From Papaver somniferum (taxonomy: Eukaryota; Streptophyta; Magnoliopsida; Ranunculales; Papaveraceae): a stretch of DNA of 64,000 nucleotides. A program made the translations under genes and the position numbers. The notes under the pieces are model-generated. The model was not told where the DNA came from and searched no databases. It was given only the letters and a program-made list of their open reading frames with translations. Where the stretch lies: NCBI RefSeq assembly GCF_003573695.1, contig NC_039359.1, forward strand, positions 134,255,939 through 134,319,938, in the 5' to 3' direction. Shown here one piece after another: positions 11,037 to 23,703 of this stretch. How positions within the stretch are numbered: position 1 is the first letter of the stretch; the number at the start of each line of letters is the position of its first letter.

Positions 11037-11751
11037 GTTGGATACCTTAAGGGGGAGTGAGATGCTAAGGTAATATTACATGCAGGGAATTAGGTATTGG
11101 CTTGATACCATACAGCCCACTTGGTCGTGGTTTTTTTGCTGGGAAGGCAATTGATGAAAGTTTGGATGAAAACAGTTTCTTGGTATGAAATTTATCGACA
11201 TAGCTAGATCTCCTACACCTTTTAATTTGTGCATCTTTGTGATCTTTATAAGTTGGTTTCAGGAATTTAGATGGCTTTGTCATTCTGTTCTGACCAGTTA
11301 GTAGATTTTTCTGACTTGCACTGTGTTTCAGGGTGGACATCCTAGATTCAAGGGTGAAAACTTGGACAAAAACAAGATTTTGTATAATCGCATAGTAAAC
11401 TTGGCTGGAAAGAATGGATGCACTCCTGCCCAACTAGCTTTAGCATGGGTTCTTCATCAAGGGCAGGATGTTGTCCCAATACCTGGTAAGGACCTATCTC
11501 TGTTCATCAGTGTCATCATTGTTGTTTTCATATGATTAAAAGGCAATTACAAATTAACTGACCCATTATTTTTCCTATTTCAAGGTACGACTAAGATTAA
11601 GAACCTATATGATAACATTCTGTCCGCAAAGTTGAAGCTTACCAAAGAGGACGTGAAAGAGATTTCGGATGCAGTGCCTACTGATGAAGTGGCGGGTGGC
11701 AGAAACTATGACACCATGACTCATGGAAGTTTGCAGATACCCCACCTTTAA

Positions 11752-14700
11752 AGGTTAAGTAGAGTCTTGGTCTTTAATTTATTATTGCGTTGAAGATATT
11801 GGTTTTGCATCAAATCGTGTTTTCCTGTGCCTTAGTGTGTCTGTTTTCGTCGCTTGTAATATTATCTAGCAAGTTGAAGCTCATGCCAAAGGTGCTCAAT
11901 GTCTGTAGAAGTGGTCACAATAGTTTGTGATTTACTGTTCTTGTTTGCTTGTTTGTAAGTGGGCTTAATGCTTGAAAGAAGAGAACTACTACATTGTGAC
12001 TTAACCAATCTCCCGGGCTTGTAGCCCAACTGACCTTGAGATTTTGTCTTCATTTTGTAATAGTGACTTGTGCAAGTAAACACAAGATTTGATTACTTGA
12101 CCACTGTGTCAAATGTTAAGAAAATCACATGTTCTAACGAGAACGCAAACACCAACATGTACTGTCAATATCATACTGGATGAAAAGTAAACCTTTTCGG
12201 AAATTACACTCGACTGATGCAGCCGTCCCGGGGGCATGACACTCCAAAATACCAGAGAAAGTGGAGGTACTACGCTATTGGCAGAAAAGTGATCAGGTCT
12301 TAGATAATATTATGTACCGAGAGAAGTAGAAACTGGGGGTAGTTCCTCATCCACTTTGTGCCACATGACTTAAACTTTCTTGTTACCCATGTTGAGTGGC
12401 ACTAAAGAAGTGAATGGTAAGTACTAACTAGTTGTAATCCGTGCTACGAAAGAGTACTCTTACAGACTTCAGTTATAAATTCTGTTCATATAAGGAGAAT
12501 ACACACATACGAATTCATCCAACATCTCCGAAGTTGATCATCTATCTAGAAGAGGTGCAATTGCGCATTTTACTGATGGAAAGCAGAATACATTAGAAAC
12601 AAAAAAAGCATATGAATTATGAAGACATGCAATCGAGTGGGATGATTTATGAAATTCCTTTGCTTTCTCCTTAAATACTGTCATCTCTGTGAAGCAGTAG
12701 GAAGACAAAAAAGAAGGAAAATGAGTTAGTGTTGTCAAAATCAAGTCATAATAGTCTTGACTCAACCTTGTTGGTACAACTTTCAACCATGAATGAAAGT
12801 TTACCAACTAGTACTCTTGCTCAAATCTCATGATTGGATTACATTAACTCACCCAAAAGCAAACCTTGGTGGCTTTCATTTTACTTACTTTTCCCAAAAG
12901 GAAAGTGATTAAAATGAACCTAACTTATGTGCGATGTTGGTGTTGTAATTTGGTCATTTGAGAATATCAAATGTAATCTGCAAGTTTTTGGTACATAATT
13001 CATAATTGTGTACCAAAAAAAAAAAAAAAGAAGAAGGAAGTTGTCCTTGTTTGGTGTCAAATGTTTTCTACTTTTGGCGATTCAAGTTGAGACCTCCCAT
13101 TGGCAAGTGATGTCTAATCGATGAGACTTCTCATGGCCAAGTGATGTTTAACATTGAACCAACTTACACAGCAATAGGTGTCAATCCTTGATTGGTTCTC
13201 GCACCATCTAAAAATCCAATGAAGGAATGGTTGAATGATTGTAATTCTCAATCTAAATGTCTAAGTCATAGACTTTGGTAGGCAATAATAAAATGACATA
13301 TAGGCTTGGTGTAGTCTCTATATTACTACCAGTCTACCATAATTGTAGACAAATCATGTTATTCTTGAAAGGAAGACCATAATAATTTGTTTGCCACTAC
13401 TTCCTTCTTTAAGACCATTCCAATACAGTCTATTCTCCTCCATATTATCGAAGTCTCGCAATCTGAACCTATAATGGAAGAAAGTCCCCACAATTCTTAA
13501 GTGGTCAAACAGATTATATGGGATATTCACTATATACGTCTCAAGTTCCACTTTACTTGCAATTATAGTGTAATTTAATACCTACGTGATCATCAAATAT
13601 ATCTCTAGCTATCTACAAAACTTATCTTTCCATTAGTGGCAAAGATCCCACTCGCCGATTGGAAGCCTACATTCCATGACCATGTCACGTAGTGGAGATG
13701 AGATTTCTATATAATTTATGGCCAACAAAAGCCAACCACCTTTCGCGACAGAAGTATAGCAATATTTTATGTCTATTGGGCAATGCCTAATTGCATTGAT
13801 CTTATTATTATGGGTTAGAGAATTAAAAATTTCTCCTCAACCCGTCAAGTTCTTTGGCAATTTCTGCCGTTCACGATCACTTGGACAATTCGGAAGAACA
13901 GAAATGATGTTAACTTCAAAAGTGCCAGGTATTTGCAATATAAAATGCCATGTATTAACATTACGTGTGGTACATGCATGCATTAGTATGCATGGCCAAG
14001 ATTAGTAACTTAATGAATAAATACATAACCAGTGGCGATCAACTTTCAACTAACTTTTACTTTGGAATTCGAATATTGTCCTCACATGTTTAGTAGGGAA
14101 TGTGTTAGTGTTGTTTGATTCTTAGGGCCGACCATGAATTCATGTTGCAAAATCCTTTAGGCAAAGTTATTTGTTGCATTCATAAAGAATAAGTAGACTT
14201 TGAGGATGTTCGTGATCCGCAAATGCTTTATGCTTTTGAAGGTGCATTTTCCTTTTGCAATTGGTATAGTATGACCACGTGCCGAGCTTGAATCGCGAAG
14301 AAACAACCAATAGCTAAGTAAATATTATTCCGTACAATTTTCCGGCAACAGCAGTATTATGGTATTGCTTGGTAGATGCATGGAGCTATGGAGGTGGAAT
14401 CAGCCACCATGCATGCATGTTGGATTTGGAAATATGTTGTGGTATATTACAATACTTGGGTATTCCGGTCCTTTATAATACCATCCTCCGAAAGTGGATA
14501 TTTGCAATCTGCAAACCTGTGAAAACTATTGCAATCTGCAAACCTGTGAAACTAAGCTGATCCATTCACCTCATCACACTCAATGAACTGTATGAGTGGG
14601 TGGGTAAGAAGTATAGTTAGTGGAATATATCCAACTCACTGCACGTGTGCGATCGAGTTGCAGTCCATATGGAAGATAACCCTAACAATAAATATTCTCA

Positions 14701-16611
14701 ACTCACCCAAATAAGTTGTGTTGATCAAGTGGGGAGAAAATGGCAAAGTTCATCATCCCAACCCAAACCCTTTTAAGTTTCAAGTCTCTAGTAGCTAGCT
14801 AGATATCCTTTTTGAACAAAAACCTCCCAGTATCAAGAAAGAATTAAGAAAAGAAAGTGAAAGCATGCAGCAAAATCTTTTAGTTTTGATTAATAAGGAA
14901 TTTGAAGTCCACTTTTTGCATGCTTACAGCTCTCCAAAGACTGTCATGATTCAAAAATTCCACTCTTTCTTTGAAAGTTAACACTTTCTCACAACAAAAA
15001 CCTTACTTTCAAAATCTCTTTGCGAAACAAAACTTACTTATCCATGTACCCATGATTCTCTTTTGACATAAAATGTTGGAAATTCTTAAGTGAAACCATG
15101 TTATGCAAACATGAGATCTAATTATAGAGAATTTGTTGATGTAACTAAGTTCATCATTAAGGTTTAGATCATTAAGACAAATTAATATAGAGAGATAAAG
15201 AGAGAACAAGGAGGAGAAAGTAAAGTAGATATCATCATGGAAAGGTATAGTAGGTAGTAGGAGAAGGAAGCTGCATCATGAGAAGAAAGGGTATCGTGGT
15301 TTAGGTGTGGCTGCTTGGTTGGAAAGAACACCAATTATCTCTTGCTAGTTTATGAAAAGAAGTCCTCCCACTTTTTGACCATATATATATAGCTAGTGGA
15401 GTGCATTTTGCTTAATATACAAGTGCGTTTTATGTTTTATATACATGTTATGTTATAAATGATAAAGAGTAGTACGTACTTGCCATCTTCATTAAAGTAT
15501 TGCATGCTTCTAAGATACTCATTGGAGTGCTGAGTGTTGACATTGTTCTTGCTCTATATCCACCAAGGAAATATCGGAATATCTCCCTACAGATTTGATT
15601 TTAGTTGTGAGTGTCATAGTTCACCGAGATTATAATGTATACATTATAATACACCAAATAGTGTAAGTCAATACAGATTACCGTCAGTTAACATTGATTT
15701 TAGAAGGTCTGAAAGAGTTTCAGATTAAGGTCTGAAATCGTACTTTGAACTTTCAACCATGTGATCACATCATTGATCGATAAACCAATAAGCTAGAAGA
15801 GTCCCTTAATCATTATTTGGTTGATATGATTAAAGTTACAAGATTGGTTTGGTAGAGATTTTAGCCGTTTAGATTACACGATTTAGTGTTCAAAAGTTTG
15901 AGATTCAAAATCATTTGACCACCTTAGCTAGCTAACTAGGTATGTGAGAAAGGTGAGACACTTTAACTCTGTAGCTGCTCATAAATGACGTTAAATCTCT
16001 TGTTGATGTACATCATTTGTCAAATCTCAAATCGATCTCATCAGTCCCAACAAAGGCACAAAGGAACCATGTAATCATGCATTCAAATTTTGTGGGTTCA
16101 ACTGATAAGGTGCGGATTGGCCAATTAGTGGTACCAACAAAAAGAGGGATAGTGCGCGCTACTCCTTGAAAGAGTTGCACGTGATAATCTGCACCCTGTG
16201 GATGCGAATCCAAACATTGATAAGTGAAGTGTGTAGGTCGTCTTACATTCAACAGATAAAATGAAATGTCGTATGATACTATTCTGTAGACGGGTTGAGA
16301 TTTTGTTTCCTCGTATATAGAACAGAATAAGTATTGCTATACTTTGTATGCAAAATTGTTGCATGAATGATAACAAGTTAGCGTCAAAAAGAAACTTGCG
16401 AAACTCCTCATTTATATATCATACTTATATTCACATCTATACATGACTGGCATTACGGCATCGTGATCGCCTTTGTCACAAAACACAGCAAAAGAAAAGA
16501 AAACGAAACAAACAAAACAAAACAAAACAAAACAAAAGTATGACCTTTAGCAACTGTTTCACTGCAAACATCACTAGACCGGCCTGCACCACTATGGTTT
16601 AAACCCTATAA
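11752..16611. other. Gene-poor spacer between the aldo-keto reductase and LRR genes
   Basis: AT-rich DNA. I see the likely 3' untranslated region of the reductase (to about 12100), a poly-A run near 13014-13029, a 26-bp-spaced direct repeat of GCAATCTGCAAACCTGTGAA near 14507 and 14533, and an (AAAAC)n microsatellite at 16507-16538. The minus-strand open frame at 13354-13551 is protein-like in composition but unrecognised. No supported gene. Confidence 0.5.
16507..16538. repeat. (AAAAC)n microsatellite
   Basis: About five consecutive CAAAA units downstream of the LRR gene stop codon (minus strand). Confidence 0.85.
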
Positions 16612-19600
16612 CTAGCTAGCTACTTTAACGCTGAACCTAGATGTGCAAGAATATCCAGTCCCTTCAATTGTCTCTAGAGTTCTCATTACATAGTTTGCAG
16701 ATGGTCTAGCAGCAGGATCAATAGTAGTACATTGAAGAGCAAGTTTCATCATCTCCACAATCTGATGATGTTGTTGCTTCAACATTATTTCACCTTTGAT
16801 ACTGGGTTCGATCCATGTGTCGACATGACAGTCTGAGTAACAATAGCGTGCCCACTCAACGATATTATCATGCATTCCTAGCTCAGCATCGGTTATTCCT
16901 TTTCCCGTCAGAATCTCAATCATAAGAATACCGAATTCATATATATCATTGCTACTTTGCTGCAGCTTATCCTCTGTGGTTTCATCATCCTTGTTATTCT
17001 CTTTGTCTTCTGTTACATAAAATGACAAATGCATGTAAGTATGAAGCATATAATGCGTGCATGGCAGTATGGCCGTATGTTAATAATGCGGTATATCCAA
17101 AACGCATCGGCAGAGCTATCATTGGAGGTAGGGTGCCGCAAGTTTTTTATCCTTGTGTGGGGCAAACATGAATACAAAGACAAAATTAAGATACGGTTTT
17201 GTTAAAATATGCTTAAATAGTGCCGTGGCCGGAACTCGCCTCACTTGTGCATACCTGGCTTGGCCTTTGTCAGAAAAGGTACGGTAACAAAAAGAAAACT
17301 AAGGATAAAAATTAAAATACTTGGTACATCGGTAAGTTAATTACCTGGTGCGACGTAGCTTGAAGAAGAAAACCCATTGTTGGAACCATAGGCAAACTTG
17401 GGTCTAAGGCGAGGTTCTCCATCTTCACCGGTGACAATTTTCTCCGTTGACAGCTCTCCGGACAAAACACTATGAGAAAATTTCCCATGCAGATATTTAA
17501 GAGCTTTGCCAATACCCATCACTATTTTACGACGAGCATTCCAATTCAAACCAGCGAGGACATCGCTCAAACTTTTCCAACTGTTGATGTACTCGTAAAT
17601 CAGAAATCCATCTTTTTCTGACCTACAAATTCCAAGAAGTTTAATCACATTTTGGTGTTTAACTTTCCCAAGATTTTCCATTCCTTTCCAGAAACCCATG
17701 TCTTTAGAAGAAGTATAAGTCCCATTCCCATTCATTTCCTTCAATTCGTGTACCACAAATTGTACCCCGTTAAGAGAAGCAGCTTTCCCTTTGTGCATAA
17801 CTCCATCTTTCCCTCTAGAAATCACATTGTCTTCTTTCGTCGCCGCCGATAAGATATCTTCCAACGTAATCATTTTCCGATGCTTTTCCGGAACGTAGAA
17901 TTTCAAATTCCAGTATGGGTCATCAATGATGTTCAATTCCATCTCATTTCTTCTTTTGATGAACAAAATTATGGAAATTGCAAGACCCAGAGCAGCTACA
18001 ACCACTAACAGTGAAGTAATGAAAAGCCACCAAATTGGTTTCTTGGTGACTTTGCATGCCGGTAAACCACTTATAGAATTACTGCCACAAAGATCATTCC
18101 CTATCACTGCACTTGAGTTAATAGCAACAAACGCTCCGGTTAACGGTAAACTACCGTGGAAATGGTTATGAGAGATATTGATTTGTACTAATGATTCAAC
18201 TTTTCCCAAATCCGGCGGAATTTCACCTGATAAATCATTTCCGGACAAATCCATATTGCCTAAAACTGGCATTTCTGAAAATTCAACTGGAATTTGACCA
18301 GTCAAGTGATTTTGACTAATGTCAAGCTTCACCAACTTTTTACAAAAAGATAATCCAGCCGGAATCATTCCACTGAGCTGATTATGATTCAGTTTCAACT
18401 GAACTAACTCCGATAACCTCCCATAACCAGACGGAATTCTACCTGAGAAATGATTTTCAGATAAATCAAGACTTTGAAGTTTTTTACTACCAAATGTATA
18501 TGGTAATTTCCCATGAAATTTGTTACTTGCTAAACTCAACATCTCAAGTGAAGGCATCTCCCACTTCTCCTCACCAATTTTACCAGAAAAATGATTCCCT
18601 GAAAGATCCAAGAAGTACACCAACGGAAGTTTCACAAACTCCGACGGCAATTCTCCTGAGAAAAGATTATTCTGCATTCGAATCCTCTGTAAGCTCTTAC
18701 AAGAACCTAACGATTTCGGAATACCACCTTCCAGAGAATTCTTGAACAGTATAAGCTTATACAAACTTCCGGAACTACAAAGACCTTCCGGAATTTTACC
18801 AGTGAGATAATTAGTAGACAGGTCTAAAACAGTAAGATTATTGAATTTCCCCAAATCCTGTGGAATATCACCAGATAATTGATTAGACCAGAGTTGAAGA
18901 ACTTTCAAATTCCTTAAACGCGCTAACGACTGCGGAATTCTCCCGGTAAAATTATTCGAGAAGAGATGAAAGATTTCCAAATTTTGCAGCTGAATGACAA
19001 GTTCTGAAATCTCACCGGAAAGAAAATTATCACTGACATCTAGTGAAATGAGATTTCTTAAGCTGAATATTGAATCCGGAATGGAACCGGTGAGTTTGTT
19101 TTGATAAAGAAAAAGATAATGAAGATTTGACAGATTTCCGAATGAAAATGGAATTTTCCCGGTAAGATTATTGTAAACTAAATCAAGATGACTTAACGAA
19201 GATAAGGAACCGATTTCTTCAGGAATTTCACCAGAAAGATTATTATAACCTAAGTAAATCCATTTCAAATTCTTCATTACACTGATTTCTTTAGGAATTC
19301 CGCCAGTTAACTGATTACCAGCTAATGTGAAGTACTCCAAATTCTGCAAACTCGATATCTTCTTTGAAATTTCTCCTTTCAGTACATTTCCACCAAGATC
19401 AAGATATCGCAAACCAGAAAACAGAGTAATATCATCAGGAATTTCGCCGGACAACATATTGTTCGAAAAATCTAAGGTTTCTAGATTTGGAATGAAGCCA
19501 TTTGGAATCAAACCAGTGAAATTATTGTTACTGAGATTTAAATACCGTAACGATAAACAAGAAAAGATTTTCTCTGGAATTTTACCAGAGAATTGATTGT

Positions 19601-19922
19601 TTGATAAATCAATGGTTTCGATGAACTGAAGATTAAGTAGTGAAGTAGAGAAGAAATGATCACCGGATATGTTTTTACTTGAGATATCAAGTTTTGTAAC
19701 TTGTTGAGTAAAGTTTCTACAAGTAATTCCGTTCCAGTTACACAAACTATTCGTAGAATTCCAGTTTGATAAGTACCGAAACGGATCGTTAACCGAAGAT
19801 TTGAACGATAAAAGTATATCGTAATCGTTTGCTGCACTGGAAGTATAGAATGATAACATTATCGACATAACAAGTATTAAACAAGTAATGTTTTCACGTA
19901 CTAAGCTTAGTTTCACCGCCAT
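16612..19922 (-). CDS. LRR receptor-like protein with degenerate kinase domain, SKM1-like (At2g25790)
   Basis: Exon 1 is 19922-17345 and exon 2 is 17009-16612 (GT...AG intron of 335 bp, phase 1), giving about 991 residues. Order: signal peptide (1-31), LRR N-cap with paired Cys (SLCNWNGITC), about 22 plant-type LRRs to ~residue 600, C-cap Cys pair, one membrane segment (~625-650), and a cytoplasmic kinase-like domain from ~670. The sequence resembles Arabidopsis SKM1, a plasma-membrane receptor for CLE45 in pollen tubes; WARYCYSDCHVDTWIEPSI is especially close. Kinase motifs are eroded: the Gly loop reads ISRGKDGV, the VAxK Lys position is His (QFVVHELKE), the HRD loop reads VLSGELSTEKIV, DFG is PRLRPKF, while APE is kept. 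So it is probably a pseudokinase. I chose ATG 19922 because the signal peptide follows; an in-frame ATG at 20033 would put an odd basic stretch first and overlaps a likely leader intron. Confidence 0.93.
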
Positions 19923-19969
19923 TATAATATTCCTTGCAATGCTTGAATGTCTCCTCGTTCTTCGAAATC

Positions 19970-20141
19970 CTGCATGAAAACAAAGTAGTTTCCGTGAGGA
20001 TGAAATCCTAAACAGGCGTGAAGACACGAGCACACTGTGACTTCTATCTCCGAACCATAAGCATGAATGACATTTCCAAATACAAATGCTGAAAATAAAA
20101 TACTGAAATGATTTTATTGAGATGATGGTGAAAAATATTAC
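19970..20141 (-). other. Probable 5' leader intron of the LRR gene
   Basis: On the minus strand GGAAGAAG/GTAATA at 20142/20141 makes a good donor and TTCATGCAG at 19971-19970 a good acceptor, 48 bp before the ATG. Splicing would remove the upstream in-frame ATG at 20033. Inferred from consensus only. Confidence 0.4.
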
Positions 20142-20261
20142 CTTCTTCCTGTGATATAATCTACCGAATTGTACAGAGAATTAAACTATCGTTTTGAGAT
20201 AAGGTGGGAGAGAAGTGTAGTGTGAGTGTGTCACAGTGAGTGAGGGAGTGGGAGGAGTTTA

Positions 20262-20278
20262 TTTAAACTTTAAATAGA
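20262..20278 (-). promoter_or_regulatory. TATA-like element for the LRR gene
   Basis: The minus strand reads TCTATTTAAAGTTTAAATAAA here, some 340 bp before the ATG and about 120 bp before the proposed leader-intron donor. Position and composition suit a TATA box. Confidence 0.35.
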
Positions 20279-20699
20279 GAAAATGGAGTTGGATTTAAAA
20301 AATTAATAAAAGTACAAAAATAACCCTTGACTGAAACTTGAAAAAAAGTTAGAAAGAAAGATTGGGTGTCATAGCCCAGAAAATGTAACGGTTGATTGTG
20401 GGGGACAGATGTTGTAAAAGAAACAAGTCTTTTGTCGGATTTACCAAAATTCTCTTTGACTGAAACTGAATGATTTGAGTGAGTTTGGATAGTGACAACA
20501 AATTCATTCATTCTCTTTTATTCTTTTCAGTACTCTGAGAGCAACCACAGTCACGACCAAATTTGGGTACTAAACCCAAATTTGGTCCCAGAAAGTGACG
20601 CAATGGTGAGGAGTAAAGCCATATTTAGTCCAGAAAATTAGGGTTTGTGATCAAATGTGGTCGCCAACCCAGACTAAAATGATCAATAGTGGGACGGGA

Positions 20700-21110
20700 T
20701 TGTTACGAGCGTATGAATCGCGACGGAAGTATAGTGGGCGCTTCACACCGGGCGTATGTATAAAGAACGTATGATATTGGAGCGGATGTATACAGAGCGT
20801 TTGAATTAGGCGTATTTATAAACACCACCGGGCCATATGGAGATAAAACATACGCCCCATAGCAGGCGTAATTAGAATGTACGTCCCAATGGGGAGCAAT
20901 TATTAAAAACGCCTGGTTTGGGCGCATGTATTACGTGCGCCTGTGTGAGGCGCATGTATTATGAGCGTCTGTGTGATGCGCATGTATTATGAGCGTCTGG
21001 AATGGGCGCACGTATTGTGAGCATTTGTTAGCAGGCGCAACTTTAATTTACGCCTGCTTTGGGCGCATGTATTACGAGCGTCTGTTACCAGGCGTACACC
21101 CAGACGTGCG
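20700..21110. repeat. Left subterminal repeat array (GGCGCATGTATTA...GCGTCTG)
   Basis: Well-kept copies of GGCGCATGTATTAYGAGCGTCTG recur at about 27-bp steps between 20928 and 21085. Looser copies (GGCGTATGTATAA, GAACGTATG) reach back to 20708. Subterminal motif arrays of this kind usually bind transposase. Confidence 0.8.
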
Positions 21111-21272
21111 CCAACGGTTATATTTTGGAACTGATTTTCTGATTTTCCGACCGTTTGATACATTGCAACGGCTCTTTCGTATATCTATATATAGCATTTC
21201 AGATTACTAACTTATTTCTGCATCCATTATTATCTTATCATTTATCATTTCTATTTCAAGAAATATAGAAGT

Positions 21273-22115
21273 ATGGCACCACGCGGTCCCAATTTTACAA
21301 CAGAAGAAGATACAACGATATGTGGAATACATTTAGCCATATCTCAAGATTCTGCTACCGGAACCGATCAACCAGAAAGATTATTATGGAGTCGGATCAA
21401 AGCTAAGCTGGAAGAAGCCCTGCCTTGTAAACCGAAACGTACTTGGACTTCTATCCAGAGTCGATTTCAGGGAATAAGTAGAGAGGTTTCACTTTATTCT
21501 GCAAAAGTGTTGGAAGTTGATGGTGAATATCATAGTGGCTGGAATGAAGTCTTGAAGGTAAGTAATCGTAAATTTTTGCACCCTTAATAATTATATACAT
21601 GTAAATGAACTGATTAGTATTCAAAACAATAACAGGTTGAAGAGATAAGAAAGCGATTCAAAGAAAGTAAAGGTAACAAAAAATTTAAGCACGAAGAGTG
21701 CTACGAAATTCTAAAAGATAGTATCAAATATTCAGGACGGTCGACGTTTGTGTTTGATTCAGCCCAACAAATGGAAGATTCTCAGAGTGGTGAGGAAAAC
21801 GCTAATATTGAGGAAATAATTCCAGGCGAGTCCAGTGATGATCTAGATATTGGAGATATAGAGAACACACGTAAGCGTCAGTTGGATATTCTATGCACGC
21901 TCCACTCAGACGCTGCTTCTATAAACGCCCCACTCAGACGGATTTTTAATAAACGCCCGACACAGACGCACAATCCATCTACGCCTGAACTAGACGCACT
22001 TTCTATGTCCGCCCAACACAGACGCACCTTCCATATCCGCCCTACCCAGACGCACCTTCTATGTCCGCCCGAGTCATACGCACTTTCTATCTCCGTATGT
22101 ATCAGACGCACATAA
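21273..22115 (+). CDS. Myb/SANT-like transposon protein (NAM-associated / GST-T3-like family)
   Basis: Exon 1 21273-21557 and exon 2 21636-22115 (GTAAGT...AACAG intron of 78 bp, phase 0) give about 254 residues. Residues 6-100 look like the Myb/SANT-type domain of plant proteins named NAM-associated or glutathione S-transferase T3-like: FTTEED, then a Trp (LLWSRIKAKLEE), then RTWTSIQSRF. The closing KFKHEECYEILK matches the conserved [F/H]xxCWxxLK end. An acidic linker follows. The last ~75 residues are read through the right-hand repeat array, giving Thr/Arg/Pro-rich repeats such as RPTQTH. In PIF/Harbinger elements this protein helps the transposase bind DNA; the transposase gene is missing here. 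The coding frame is intact, so it may be expressed, but its natural C-terminus may have been replaced. Confidence 0.7.
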
Positions 22116-22300
22116 CTTCTCCGTCCCAGTAGACGCACTTCCCATCGCCGTCCCATGTTAGGCGTGAACTATACCTACGCCTCAATCAGGCGCATGTAAT
22201 AACTCTGTTTCATTCAGACGCATATTTTAAAGAACGCTCGGTCAAGAAACGTGAGTATAAGTTCCGTCTGCACCAAGCATTCGTATAAGTTACGCTTCAC
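21880..22300. repeat. Right subterminal repeat array (CAGACGCA...TCCGCC)
   Basis: Roughly a dozen copies of CAGACGCACYTTCTATRTCC with CGCCC between them, about 30 bp apart, inverted relative to the left array. The first half is part of the Myb-like gene's last exon. Confidence 0.8.
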
Positions 22301-22409
22301 CAATTTTTGGTCGTCCCCCATTGCGCTTGAACACCCAGAATACCAAATTTTTTTGGCTTTTAGTCTGGCTTTTGGTATTTGGTCCGTCTCATGACTGTGG
22401 TTGCTCTGA

Positions 22410-23408
22410 TGAACTAATAATGGGAACTAACTTAGCTAGGGAAGGACTTGTTACTGCCTTGGTTTGGAGGAAAAAGTCCCTCATTTCTCTTCAATTTACG
22501 ATGCTGTAAAAGCCAAATAGCTAAATTTCTGATGTAAAAATTCATTTATCGTGTTGCATCCATTAAAAGAAATCTGAAAGACAAAACTCGGAGAACTCTT
22601 TCAGGCACTTGATTTGGACCTAACTTATGAATGTTGTAGATCAGCGAACACCACATTCCACGTCGTTTAAAAATTGGTGTTTCTTCTTCTAAAACACAGC
22701 TTAAAATCATTATCGCTTTATAAACCAAAAATCCGAACTGCATCATAATCGACAGACCCACTAAAATGGCCCTCTGCTAGTCTTGGAGATAGGTGGGCTC
22801 GAATAACCAAATACGTGAGAGCCAGTTCCGGTGGAGTTCAATCTTTTGGATATGTTTAGAATTGTTGTTTAAAAATTGTTGATCTTACCTTTTGAGTATA
22901 TACCTGCATTTTATACAAGGATAACTTTGGCAATAGTATAATGGGAAAGGTATAGGACAAAGTGGATGAAACGAAGGAATAAGGGTTTAGAAAATAAGTG
23001 TTAAAGCTAAAGAGAAAAATAAAGACAAAAACAGTAGAAAGAATAGATATGGTAGAAGAACTAATTTAAGCATATAATTGTATTGCTGCTGTACTCGTGC
23101 GCAGTTGTAGTGGCCCTACCTACCAGCGAAATTCGCTTTTCTTGATCCCGACCAAGGAATATGCAGTGTGCGGTCTTTGTCACTCAAAGCATGCTTATTT
23201 TTACACTGTTCATCCTTTGTATTTTTGTAATCTGTTTCGACCTTCTTTTTTCCCCTCTTCTGTTCTTTCTACGATGGTGGAATTGAAAAGTTGAAACAAC
23301 TCTAATAAATTGAGTTAATTGGATGGTGAACAATTAGACAAACCACTCCTTAAAGCTGTACATATTGTGTATTATATATATATGTGTGAACATATAACTG
23401 AGACAGAT
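22410..23408. other. Spacer, nothing recognised
   Basis: Unassigned DNA between two transposons. Open frames here are short and match nothing I know. Confidence 0.45.
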
Positions 23409-23703
23409 CAAATAATGAACCCTGATTTTGGGTATACCAAAATCTTTCTAGGCATACAAAACAATAGTCCCATCTTGGGTGACTTTATAAGGGGTACTCT
23501 ATGGGTAGTTTAATTACCTATATACCCTTAATACAAAAATCTAAAATCAGTTTTCTAAAAAATCAAAATCAGTTTCCCTTACCATCTCTTCTTCCTCCTC
23601 CTCCTCTAGCCGAACTTTTCCCCCTCCTGTGAAAAAAAAAATTCATCATCGTGATTAATTATCGATTCGTAAAAATTTGATCGTCGATTAAACTCAACCA
23701 CAT

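Larger units (their letters stand above)
5734..11751 (+). pseudogene. Aldo-keto reductase gene (perakine reductase / auxin-induced PCNT115-like), seven exons, damaged
   Basis: Exons read: 5734-5793, 5889-6057, 6207-6410, 6535-~6705, 11086-11182, 11332-11485, 11585-11751. The product is an AKR13-type NADPH-dependent reductase. The catalytic tetrad codons are present: Asp and Tyr in FFDTSDIYG, Lys in IATKFGI, His in YYQHRVD. Exons 5-7 encode [13 protein letters not shown], the [12 protein letters not shown] helix and the NADP-binding VPIPGTTK. Lesions: TAA at 5782-5784 in exon 1; the acceptor before exon 2 is GG instead of AG; one extra base near 6029 shifts the frame; the end of exon 4 has no recognisable donor. 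The donor after exon 2 is GC (AAG/GCATGT), a rare but natural type. Exon 3 and exons 5-7 have canonical borders. The intron between exons 4 and 5 is about 4.4 kb and full of repeats. I call it a pseudogene; a functional transcript would need several unusual events. Confidence 0.8.
20539..22406. mobile_element. PIF/Harbinger-like DNA transposon, 1868 bp, non-autonomous
   Basis: Terminal inverted repeats start GAGCAACCACAGTCA at both ends and continue through GACCAAAT with gaps. Flanks are TGA at 20536-20538 and 22407-22409, a 3-bp duplication. The element contains a Myb/SANT-like gene (21273-22115), like the second protein of PIF/Harbinger elements, but no DDE transposase. Long subterminal arrays of a GCGTCTG motif point inward from each side. 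A 3-bp TSD favours PIF/Harbinger; TGA is less usual than TTA/TAA, so the superfamily is an inference. Confidence 0.8.

Noticed and set aside
11065..11433. Minus-strand 122-residue frame
   Set aside because: Antisense to exons 5 and 6 of the aldo-keto reductase gene, which explain the sequence better.
19923..20033. Upstream in-frame start adding 37 residues to the LRR protein
   Set aside because: The extra residues are basic and would bury the signal peptide; a likely leader-intron acceptor lies inside this stretch.
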